NCBI GenBank assembly: GCA_964472545.1
Contig: CAYYNP010000466.1
Coordinates: forward strand, 1 to 5,288
Origin: CAYYNP01 sp964472545
GTDB taxonomy: Bacteria; Planctomycetota; Planctomycetia; Pirellulales; Thermoguttaceae
Length of the DNA stretch: 5,288 bases
Direction of reading: 5' to 3'
Shown here one piece after another: positions 1 through 5,288 of the stretch. Position 1 is the stretch's first letter, and the number at the start of each line of letters is the position of its first letter. The notes under the pieces were generated by a model. The model was not told the DNA's origin. It was given only the letters and a program-made list of their open reading frames with translations, and searched no databases. A program made the position numbers and the translations under genes.

Positions 1-17
1 GTATGAGGCGGTGTGGA

Positions 18-81
18 GGTGACGGGGTGAGGGGGTGACGGGGTGACGGGGTGACGGGGTGACGAGGTGACGAGGTGAACG
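18..81. repeat. Tandem array of an 8-bp unit, GGTGACGG
   Basis: About eight head-to-tail copies of GGTGACGG. Units start at 18, 26, 34, 42, 50, 58, 66 and 74. The second reads GGTGAGGG, the sixth and seventh read GGTGACGA, and the last is degenerate (GGTGAACG). Because 8 is not a multiple of 3, the TGA in each unit falls in all three + frames, so the tract cannot be coding on this strand. It lies directly upstream of the first gene. The later copies contain GAGGTGA, which matches the complement of the usual 16S rRNA 3' end. Length change by replication slippage is possible, but only one allele is visible. Confidence 0.9.
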
Positions 82-126
82 AGGATGAAAGTGGTTGGTG
101 GTTTGTTAGCCACGGACAGGAAACTT

Positions 127-130
127 GGAG
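127..130 (+). promoter_or_regulatory. Ribosome binding site GGAG for the DUF4832-type gene
   Basis: GGAG sits 8 bases before the ATG at 139 and supports that start. A competing in-frame ATG at 85 has GAGGTGA at 72-78, made by the end of the 8-bp repeat array, 6 bases upstream. The 139 start is preferred because it puts the hydrophobic signal-peptide core close to the N terminus. The 85 start would add 18 residues (MKVVGGLLATDRKLGERV) before it. Confidence 0.5.
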
Positions 131-138
131 AACGCGTC

Positions 139-1617
139 ATGGGTTGGAAGTGGTCTAGCGGGTTTGCGATGTGTCTTGCGCTGGCCGGCGCGGTCTTGTC
201 GCCGGTGGTTGTGGCGGATGATGGGCAGAGATTGGTTGCCTCTCCGGAAGACAACGGCCGAGCGCTGGTCAACCCACAGATGGGCTGGACGATGCACTTC
301 TACTCGAACATCATCTCGAACTACGGCTCGAAGCTTCAGCCGTCGGACACGCTCGACGAATTCCCCGGTCTCTCGACCGTCTATCTGCGGCTGCCCTGGT
401 CGTTTCTGGAGCCGAAGGAAGGCGAGTTCGATTGGTCGGTGGTCGACACGCCCGCGCAACGTTGGATTGCCAAAGGCAAGCAGATCGCCTTTCGCGTAAG
501 CTGCTGCGAGAGTTGGATGCGCCACGCGACGCCGCAGTGGGTCGAAGCGGCCGGTGCGAAAGGACACAACTTCACGGTCGGCAAAGGCCTCGACGAAAAC
601 GGGCCGTTTTGGGAGCCGGCCTACGACGATCCGGTGTTTATCGAGAAACTGGACAACTTCCTGGCGGCCTTCGCCAGACGCTACGATGGCAACCCGAACG
701 TGGCGTTCATCGACGTCGGGTCGTTTGGCGTTTGGGGCGAGGGACACTGCTGGGCCAGCACGAAGCTGGAGATTCCCGACGACGTGCGGAAGCGGCACAT
801 CGATCTGCACCTAAAGCACTTCAAGCGTACGCTGTTGGCGGTGAGCGACGATTTCATCGGGCCGGGGAATCGGGTCGCCCGGCACCCGTTGACCGATCAC
901 ATGCTCGCCCACGGCGTCACGCTGCGCGACGACAGCATCTGCGTTCAACCGCCGCCGGATTCCTGGTTTCATGCGGAATTGGCCCAAGCCTTCTGGCCGA
1001 AGCTGCCGGTGGTCCTCGAACATGAACATTACGGATCGCCCTTGAAGAGGAAGGCCTGGCGTGACGGTTCGTTGTTGATCAAGGCGGTCGAGGATTATCA
1101 CGCGTCGTACATGTCGATCCACTGGTGGCCGCACGAGTTTCTGGCGGCAAACCGGGGCGTCATCGAGCGCATCAACCGGCGGCTGGGTTACCGGCTTCAG
1201 CTTCGCGAGTTGTCGTTGCCGAAGGAGATCACACTCGGACGGCCGTTCGACGTCAAGGCCACTTGGGCGAATGCCGGTGTCGCCCCGTGCTACCCCGGCG
1301 GGTTTATGGCATTGACGCTGAAGGGCGCCAAGGGCGGGATCGTCTCGCTGCACGTGGCCGATCGCTTCGACATGCGAGAGCTGCCCGTCGGCCCGCCGGA
1401 AAAGGCACCCGTGCGCGAAGTGCGGGCTCGGTTCACCGCGGCACGAGTCTACACCGACGGACCACGGCGATTTGCCCGAACGGCTCCCGAGGGGACCTGT
1501 GGCGTGTTCGTTTCCGTCGGCACGCTCGACGGCACGCCCACGATCGCCCTGCCGTTGGACGGCGACGACGGACAGCGTCGTTATCGCGTTGGGACTGTGG
1601 CCGTCGTCCGGCCGTAG
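139..1617 (+). CDS. Secreted DUF4832-type TIM-barrel protein, putative glycoside hydrolase
   Basis: A 492-residue protein from the ATG at 139. Residues 1-26 form a signal peptide with hydrophobic core FAMCLALAGAVL and a likely signal peptidase I site after VVA-26, so it should act outside the cytoplasm. Residues about 45-340 read as a TIM barrel of the glycoside hydrolase clan A/GH42-like kind: NPQMGW at 45-50, LRLPWSFLEPKEGEFDW at about 83-99, then IDVGSFGVWGEGH ending near 203. Glu201 in WGEG sits where the acid/base Glu at the end of strand 4 would be. Glu294 or Glu296 in LEHEHYG is a candidate nucleophile. Residues about 346-492 (NRRLGYRL, WANAGVAPCYPGG) form a beta-rich C-terminal domain typical of DUF4832 proteins. 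The substrate is unknown; its neighbours suggest a sulfated or modified glycan. Family assignment comes from recognised motifs, not a search; catalysis is inference. An in-frame ATG at 85 is an alternative start, giving 510 residues. Confidence 0.8.
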   Translation: MGWKWSSGFAMCLALAGAVLSPVVVADDGQRLVASPEDNGRALVNPQMGWTMHFYSNIISNYGSKLQPSDTLDEFPGLSTVYLRLPWSFLEPKEGEFDWSVVDTPAQRWIAKGKQIAFRVSCCESWMRHATPQWVEAAGAKGHNFTVGKGLDENGPFWEPAYDDPVFIEKLDNFLAAFARRYDGNPNVAFIDVGSFGVWGEGHCWASTKLEIPDDVRKRHIDLHLKHFKRTLLAVSDDFIGPGNRVARHPLTDHMLAHGVTLRDDSICVQPPPDSWFHAELAQAFWPKLPVVLEHEHYGSPLKRKAWRDGSLLIKAVEDYHASYMSIHWWPHEFLAANRGVIERINRRLGYRLQLRELSLPKEITLGRPFDVKATWANAGVAPCYPGGFMALTLKGAKGGIVSLHVADRFDMRELPVGPPEKAPVREVRARFTAARVYTDGPRRFARTAPEGTCGVFVSVGTLDGTPTIALPLDGDDGQRRYRVGTVAVVRP

Positions 1618-1647
1618 ATGGGGGTGGCTGCGTTCAACCCCAGCTAC

Positions 1648-1678
1648 CTCTCGCAGATTCACAAACGGTTTGCGAGAG
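1648..1678. repeat. Inverted repeat in the spacer before the oxidoreductase gene
   Basis: CTCTCGCA at 1648-1655 is the perfect reverse complement of TGCGAGAG at 1671-1678, with 15 bases between. A competing small hairpin, CAAA (1662-1665) with TTTG (1669-1672), would exclude the larger one. No run of T follows, so it is not a standard intrinsic terminator for the upstream gene. It overlaps the possible promoter listed separately, so it could be an operator-like site or a chance repeat. The rest of the 1618-1771 spacer holds only a weak GGGGT/ACCCC pairing at 1621-1641. Confidence 0.4.
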
Positions 1679-1686
1679 ATTACACT
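1658..1686 (+). promoter_or_regulatory. Possible sigma70-like promoter for the oxidoreductase gene
   Basis: TTCACA at 1658-1663, a 17-base gap, then TACACT at 1681-1686. These match TTGACA at 5 of 6 positions and TATAAT at 4 of 6, with ideal spacing. Transcription would begin near 1693, giving a leader of about 80 bases before the ATG at 1772. Planctomycete promoters are poorly defined and such matches arise by chance, so this is tentative. Confidence 0.3.
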
Positions 1687-1757
1687 TAACCAACGTCCCA
1701 CTCGAGTCCGAATCACCCGTGGCCAACAACCGCGTGCCCATACGGCCAGAACGAACC

Positions 1758-1762
1758 AGGAG
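1758..1762 (+). promoter_or_regulatory. Ribosome binding site AGGAG for the oxidoreductase
   Basis: AGGAG lies 9 bases before the ATG at 1772. It decides the start: the same frame is open back to an ATG at 1472, inside the upstream gene, but those extra 100 residues are an out-of-frame reading of that gene and would bury the Tat signal. Confidence 0.8.
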
Positions 1763-1771
1763 TGCCTCGAC

Positions 1772-3094
1772 ATGAGAACCGCCACGACCGTCGACCGCCG
1801 TCAGTTCCTCCGTGCCTCGGCCGGCGCCGGTGCGGCCGCCTGCGGAGCGGCCCATTTCATTCCCAGCGCAGCACTCGGCAAGGACGGCCAGACGGCCGCG
1901 AGCAACCGGGTAGTCCTCGGATCGATCGGCGTGGGGTCGATGGGCCGCGGCGATATGAAGTCGCTGATGCGGGCCGAAGGCGTGGAGGCCGTGGCCGTTT
2001 GCGACGTTGTCCATTCGCGGCGCAAGGAAGCCAAACAGATCGTCGACGAAAACTACCAGAACCAGGACTGCCGAACCTACGGCGACTTCCGCGAGCTGTT
2101 GGCGCGTGAAGATATCGACGCCGTATCGATCACCACCCAGGACCACTGGCACGCCCTGATTGCCGTGGCCGCCGCCCGAGCCGGCAAAGATATCTACTGC
2201 CAGAAGCCGCTGGGCATGACGGTCCGGGAATGTCAGACGATGCGAGACGCCGTGCGGAAATACGGCCGCGTGTTCCAGACCGGCACGCAGCAGCGCTCCT
2301 CGCGCAACTTTCGCTTCGCCTGCGAACTGGCCCGCAACGGACATCTTGGCAAGTTGCAGACCGTCGAAGTGGCCGCCCCCGGGCCGATGTACAAGCGATC
2401 GTACAACCGGCCGCCGGTGCCGGAGCCGGTACCGGAGGAGATGGATTTCGAGATGTACGTCGGCCCGGCCAAGATGCGTCCCTACAACCGCGGCCTTTGG
2501 TCTTGGCCCGATTGGTACCTGACCCGCGACTACTGCGTGGGGTTCATCGTCAACTGGGGAATCCACCATCTGGATATTGCCAACTGGGGATGCTCCGCCC
2601 TGACCGGTGAGCCGTGCGAACTCGAGTTCGGTGGAAGCTACCGCAACGACGGCCTGACCGACAATATCAACGACTGGCGGGGCGAGTTCCGTTACGATAG
2701 CGGACTGCGGATGCGCTTCAGCGACACCGGCAACCCCCATGCCCAGGGCTGCGTCTTCCGCGGCGACGAGGGTTGGGTACACGTCAACCGACGCGGCATT
2801 TGGGCCGAACCCGAGTCGCTGCTGAAAGTGACGATCCGGTCGGACGACGTGCGGCTCGACGCCGGCGCCGTGGGCAGCCATTACGAGAACTTCGTCCAAT
2901 GCGTCCGCAGCCGCGAGGACCCGATCGCCCCGGTCGAGGCCGGCCATCAGGCGAGCTACCTGGGCATGATCGCAGAGATCTCGATCAAGCTGGGCCGCCG
3001 GCTGAAATGGGACCCCGCGGCCGAGGAGTTCATCGGCGACGTGCAGGCCAACCGGCTGTTGTCGGCGCCGATGCGGAGTCCTTGGCATCTGTGA
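1772..3094 (+). CDS. Tat-exported Gfo/Idh/MocA family oxidoreductase
   Basis: A 440-residue protein of the usual length for exported members of this NAD(P)-dependent sugar or cyclitol dehydrogenase family. Residues 8-16, DRRQFLRAS, are a twin-arginine motif, followed by an Ala/Gly-rich segment to about residue 36. This implies folding and cofactor loading in the cytoplasm, then Tat export. The Rossmann domain starts at about 46, with GVGSMG at 53-58 as the dinucleotide-binding glycine loop, acidic Asp78 at the end of strand 2 (AVCDVV), and DHWH at 124-127. The family's EKP motif reads Gln144-Lys145-Pro146 here; the Lys expected at the active site is kept, but the Glu is Gln. The C-terminal alpha/beta domain includes WGIHHLDIANWG at 262-273, with the His/Asp residues that usually line the substrate pocket. 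The gene starts 154 bases after the DUF4832-type gene and is followed directly by the palindromic array. Substrate unknown; a carbohydrate is likely. The family call is firm, the reaction is not. Confidence 0.93.
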   Translation: MRTATTVDRRQFLRASAGAGAAACGAAHFIPSAALGKDGQTAASNRVVLGSIGVGSMGRGDMKSLMRAEGVEAVAVCDVVHSRRKEAKQIVDENYQNQDCRTYGDFRELLAREDIDAVSITTQDHWHALIAVAAARAGKDIYCQKPLGMTVRECQTMRDAVRKYGRVFQTGTQQRSSRNFRFACELARNGHLGKLQTVEVAAPGPMYKRSYNRPPVPEPVPEEMDFEMYVGPAKMRPYNRGLWSWPDWYLTRDYCVGFIVNWGIHHLDIANWGCSALTGEPCELEFGGSYRNDGLTDNINDWRGEFRYDSGLRMRFSDTGNPHAQGCVFRGDEGWVHVNRRGIWAEPESLLKVTIRSDDVRLDAGAVGSHYENFVQCVRSREDPIAPVEAGHQASYLGMIAEISIKLGRRLKWDPAAEEFIGDVQANRLLSAPMRSPWHL

Positions 3095-3230
3095 GGGTGC
3101 CATGCCCACGCTTGCGTGGGCATGCCGGCAACCTGTGGGAGAATCAACTTCATGCCCACGCAAGCGTGGGCATGCCGACAACCTGTGGGAGAATCAACTT
3201 CATGCCCACGCAAGCGTGGGCATGGCACCC
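3095..3230. repeat. REP/BIME-like palindromic array of three hairpins
   Basis: A 136-bp block bounded by a perfect 17-bp inverted repeat: GGGTGCCATGCCCACGC at 3095-3111 and its complement at 3214-3230. Inside are three 24-bp palindromes at 3101-3124, 3151-3174 and 3201-3224. Each has 11-base arms (CATGCCCACGC and its complement) around two central bases. The centre is TT in the first copy and AA in the other two, so the first is in the opposite orientation. Starts are exactly 50 bp apart. The block begins at the first base after the oxidoreductase stop and ends 4 bases before the sulfatase ribosome binding site. There is no T-run, so it is not a standard terminator, and no obvious target-site duplication flanks it. 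Strong hairpins would form in a shared transcript and could affect mRNA stability or coupling of the two genes. The REP-like label is inferred from structure; no REP-associated transposase lies in the window. Confidence 0.88.
3101..3200. repeat. Two direct 50-bp repeats within the palindromic array
   Basis: Units 3101-3150 and 3151-3200 each comprise a 24-bp palindrome plus a 26-base linker. They differ at only three bases: the two central loop bases (TT against AA) and one linker base (CCGGCA against CCGACA). The rest of the linker, ACCTGTGGGAGAATCAACTT, is identical. A third, partial unit consisting of the palindrome alone follows at 3201-3224. Near identity of the linkers points to recent duplication. 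Confidence 0.9.
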
Positions 3231-3234
3231 CAGC

Positions 3235-3240
3235 AAGGAG
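3235..3240 (+). promoter_or_regulatory. Ribosome binding site AAGGAG for the sulfatase
   Basis: AAGGAG is 11 bases before the ATG at 3252, a slightly long but workable gap, and lies only 10 bases after the last palindrome arm (ends 3224). A second weak match, GGAG at 3248-3251, touches the ATG and is too close to use. The stable hairpin just upstream might influence ribosome access. Confidence 0.65.
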
Positions 3241-3251
3241 TTTGACCGGAG

Positions 3252-5186
3252 ATGCGATACCTCACGATGGCGATCCTGATCCTGGCGTTTCCCGTGGCGA
3301 CGTTCGGCGCCGACCGACCCAACGTGGTCTTCATCCTCGCGGACGATCTCGGCTTCAGCGATACCACGCTCTACGGAACGACCAGATTCTATCAGACGCC
3401 TAACATCGAACGCCTGGCCGCCCGCGGCATGACGTTCACGCACGCCTATGCGGCCAGTCCGCTCTGCTCGCCAACCAGAGCGGCCGTCCTGACCGGGCTC
3501 CATCCCGCGCGAACCGGGATTACCTCGCCGGTGTGTCACTTGCCGCGAGTTGTGCTCGAGGCCACGCCCGGCCATCGCGGCCCGCCGGGCGTCAAGGCGA
3601 TGCCCGTCAACTCGGTCACGCGGCTGAAGCCCGAGTATTTCACGCTGGCCGAGGCGCTCAAGGCGGCCGGCTACGCGACGGGCCATTTTGGCAAGTGGCA
3701 CCTCGGCCACGAACCCTATTCGCCCCTGGAGCACGGCTTCGACGTCGACGTGCCGCATTGGCCCGGGCCGGGGCCGGCCGGCAGCTACGTGGCTCCCTGG
3801 CGCTTTCCCGACTTCGATCCCGACGTCCCCGATGAACACATCGAAGACCGCATGGCGAAGGAGGCGGTTGCGTTCATGGAGAAACATCGCGACGGGCCGT
3901 TCTTTTTGAACTACTGGATGTTCAGCGTGCATGCCCCGTTCGACGCCAAGCGGGCGCTGATCGAGAAACATCGCGAGCGGGTGAACCCGGACGATCCGCA
4001 ACGCAGCCCGACGTACGCGGCGATGATCGAGAGCATGGACGACGCGGTGGGCACACTGCTGGACACGCTGGACCGGCTGGGCATCGCGGAAGAGACGATC
4101 GTCATTTTCGCCTCGGACAACGGCGGCAACATGTACAACGAGATCGACGGCACCGTGCCCACCAGCAACGTCCCGTTGCGCGGCGGCAAGGCCTCGATGT
4201 ATGAAGGCGGCGTCCGCGGGCCGTGCGTCGTGATCTGGCCGGGTGTGGTCGACGGCAACACGCGCAGCGACGCGGTGATCCAGAGTTGCGACTTCTATCC
4301 GACGCTATTGGAGATGCTCGCGCTGAAGCCGCAATCGGGGCAGACGTTCGACGGGGTGAGCATCGCCCCGGCGCTACGGGGCGGCGAACTGAAACGCGAC
4401 GCCATCTTCACCTACTTCCCCCACGCCCCCCGCGTGCCCGACTGGTTGCCGCCGGCCGCCAGCGTACATCAAGGCGACTGGAAGCTGATTCGCATCTTCC
4501 ACGGCGGCGAGGACGGCCAACATCGCGGGAAGCTGTTCAACCTGCGCGACGACGTCGGCGAGAAGAACGATCTGGCCGCGCAGGAACCACGTCGCGTGGA
4601 AGAACTCGACGCCCTGATCGAGGCCTTTCTCGACGACGCCAAGGCCGTGCGGCCGGTGCCAAATCCCGACTTCGATCCGGCGGCGTATCGCCCGGAAGAT
4701 GAGGGCAAGCCCGGACTGAAGCGGCCGCAGCCTCGCGGACCGTCGACGGACCGACGATTGCCGCTTGGCAAACCGGTCGCCGGTTGGCGGGCGATGAAGC
4801 ACTGCGAGCTATCGCTCGAGGACGGGGCCCTGCTGATCGAGTGTTCGGGCAGAGACCCGCATCTCGGCTTCACGTTGCCCAAACCGTTGCCTGCCGGGGA
4901 GATACGGTGCCAGCTCACAATCGCGTCTTCCGCCGGCGGAAGCGGACAGTTTTTCTGGCATGAGGAGGGCGTCACGCCGGCGTTCTTCCGCGATCGCAGT
5001 GTCACGTTCGACCTGACGCACGACGGAGAGCCTCATGAGTACCGTCTTGTATTGCGAGCAGCCCACGCCGTAACCGCCGTGCGGCTCGATCCGGGGCAAG
5101 CCGCCGGCGAAGTGCGTCTGATCTCAATGAAACTGACCGACACGGCCGGCAAGACGCTGCACCAATGGCCTTCCGGCGGCGAGTAA
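3252..5186 (+). CDS. Secreted S1-type sulfatase with an extra C-terminal domain
   Basis: A 644-residue formylglycine-dependent sulfatase that hydrolyses sulfate esters, probably on a carbohydrate. Residues 1-20 are a signal peptide (MAILILAFPVATFGA), giving export. The active site looks complete: Asp31-Asp32 in ADDLG bind calcium; Cys72-Ser-Pro-Thr-Arg76 is the CxPxR motif whose Cys becomes formylglycine; Lys148 and His150 lie in GKWHLG; His227 in SVHAPF; Asp289-Asn290 in SDNGG; Lys313 in RGGKASMYEGG. The catalytic part ends near residue 465. A Pro-rich linker (about 466-510) leads to an extra domain at about 511-641, predicted from its alternating pattern to be a beta sandwich; marks are Trp512, Asp535-Pro536, Trp569 and RLDP at 611-614. 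That domain may bind sugar, but I cannot name its family. Maturation needs a formylglycine-generating enzyme or anSME, neither present here. The subfamily and the exact sulfated substrate cannot be read from the sequence. It follows the oxidoreductase in the same direction across the palindromic array. Confidence 0.95.
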   Translation: MRYLTMAILILAFPVATFGADRPNVVFILADDLGFSDTTLYGTTRFYQTPNIERLAARGMTFTHAYAASPLCSPTRAAVLTGLHPARTGITSPVCHLPRVVLEATPGHRGPPGVKAMPVNSVTRLKPEYFTLAEALKAAGYATGHFGKWHLGHEPYSPLEHGFDVDVPHWPGPGPAGSYVAPWRFPDFDPDVPDEHIEDRMAKEAVAFMEKHRDGPFFLNYWMFSVHAPFDAKRALIEKHRERVNPDDPQRSPTYAAMIESMDDAVGTLLDTLDRLGIAEETIVIFASDNGGNMYNEIDGTVPTSNVPLRGGKASMYEGGVRGPCVVIWPGVVDGNTRSDAVIQSCDFYPTLLEMLALKPQSGQTFDGVSIAPALRGGELKRDAIFTYFPHAPRVPDWLPPAASVHQGDWKLIRIFHGGEDGQHRGKLFNLRDDVGEKNDLAAQEPRRVEELDALIEAFLDDAKAVRPVPNPDFDPAAYRPEDEGKPGLKRPQPRGPSTDRRLPLGKPVAGWRAMKHCELSLEDGALLIECSGRDPHLGFTLPKPLPAGEIRCQLTIASSAGGSGQFFWHEEGVTPAFFRDRSVTFDLTHDGEPHEYRLVLRAAHAVTAVRLDPGQAAGEVRLISMKLTDTAGKTLHQWPSGGE

Positions 5187-5199
5187 CCTCGCTTCGAGG
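5187..5199. repeat. Short hairpin directly after the sulfatase stop
   Basis: CCTCG and CGAGG pair around a CTT loop, starting at the first base after the TAA. The stem is only 5 bp and no T-run follows, so it is at best a weak 3'-end structure or part of a factor-dependent termination region. Confidence 0.4.
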
Positions 5200-5213
5200 C
5201 TGAGTGGCGCCTA

Positions 5214-5225
5214 GACCGGCCGGTC
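5214..5225. repeat. Perfect 12-bp palindrome GACCGGCCGGTC
   Basis: A self-complementary 12-mer, 27 bases after the sulfatase stop. With no loop bases it suits a dimeric DNA-binding protein better than an RNA hairpin, but G+C-rich DNA makes such palindromes by chance and no second copy is in the window. Confidence 0.35.
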
Positions 5226-5249
5226 CCCAGGAAAACTGCAAAGTGTGCG

Positions 5250-5275
5250 GGAGCCCGAAAAAGGGGACTGGCTCC
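5250..5275. repeat. Inverted repeat GGAGCC/GGCTCC enclosing an A-run and GGGGACT
   Basis: GGAGCC at 5250-5255 pairs with GGCTCC at 5270-5275 around a 14-base centre, CGAAAAAGGGGACT. From memory, AAAAAGGGGAC-type strings flanked by short complementary arms recur between genes in planctomycetes and some other bacteria as dispersed repeats. That resemblance has not been checked. No coding sequence is seen from 5187 to the end of the window. Confidence 0.4.
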
Positions 5276-5288
5276 GTCGACGATCGAT

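Noticed and set aside
1621..1641. GGGGT/ACCCC hairpin after the first gene as a terminator
   Set aside because: The stem is only 5 bp with an 11-base loop and no T-run.
1472..1771. Upstream extension of the oxidoreductase frame into the previous gene
   Set aside because: AGGAG plus the ATG at 1772 sets the Tat signal at the N terminus. The extension is an out-of-frame reading of the DUF4832-type gene.
811..1785. Open frame of 324 codons on the - strand opposite the DUF4832-type gene
   Set aside because: No recognisable protein motifs, and it overlaps a + strand gene with a signal peptide and conserved motifs. Best explained by codon composition.
1634..3181. Open frame of 515 codons on the - strand opposite the oxidoreductase
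   Set aside because: It is a shadow of a G+C-rich gene. Its translation shows no recognisable domain, and the opposite strand encodes a clear Tat signal, Rossmann loop and family motifs.
3101..3224. CRISPR array
   Set aside because: The spacing is regular (50 bp), but the intervening linkers are nearly identical rather than unique spacers, the repeats are complete palindromes, and no cas gene is present.
3101..3224. Rho-independent terminator between the oxidoreductase and the sulfatase
   Set aside because: The hairpins are strong, but none is followed by a T-run on either strand.
2956..3228. Small frames through the palindromic array that give MPTQAWAWHP-like peptides
   Set aside because: These come from translating the repeated palindrome and its linker. 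They have no independent ribosome binding site or domain, and appear on both strands because the repeat is self-complementary.
3095..3230. Insertion sequence or transposon remnant with terminal inverted repeats
   Set aside because: The 17-bp ends are the outer arms of the palindromes themselves, there is no target-site duplication, and no transposase fragment lies inside the 136 bp. A REP-like element fits better.

Overview
The window looks like chromosomal DNA from a planctomycete, probably of the Pirellulales/Planctomycetales type. This is inferred from three things: high G+C coding sequence, a twin-arginine-exported Gfo/Idh/MocA oxidoreductase beside a secreted S1-type sulfatase (both families are greatly expanded in that phylum), and short palindromic repeats between genes. 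No rRNA or other phylogenetic marker is present, so the assignment rests on gene content.

Layout, all genes on the + strand. Bases 1-138 hold a non-coding tandem array of an 8-bp unit, then the leader of the first gene. Bases 139-1617 encode a secreted TIM-barrel, glycoside-hydrolase-like protein of the DUF4832 type. Bases 1618-1771 are a short spacer with an inverted repeat and a possible sigma70-like promoter. Bases 1772-3094 encode a Tat-exported NAD(P)-dependent Gfo/Idh/MocA oxidoreductase. Bases 3095-3230 are a compact palindromic array, REP/BIME-like, starting at the first base after the oxidoreductase stop codon and ending 4 bases before the sulfatase ribosome binding site. Bases 3252-5186 encode a secreted sulfatase with an intact formylglycine motif and an extra C-terminal domain of about 130 residues. 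Bases 5187-5288 are non-coding and hold further short palindromes.

All three proteins carry export signals, so they are expected to act outside the cytoplasm, probably in the periplasm. A reasonable inference is joint work on a sulfated carbohydrate: the sulfatase removes sulfate esters, the barrel protein acts on the sugar chain, and the oxidoreductase oxidises or reduces a sugar. No transporter, regulator, sulfatase-maturating enzyme or second glycosidase is visible, so the substrate cannot be named.

I see no clear new defence, mobile or RNA-guided system. The most unusual element is the 136-bp palindromic array between the oxidoreductase and the sulfatase. The 8-bp repeat, which looks like a ribosome binding site, and the extra sulfatase domain come next.
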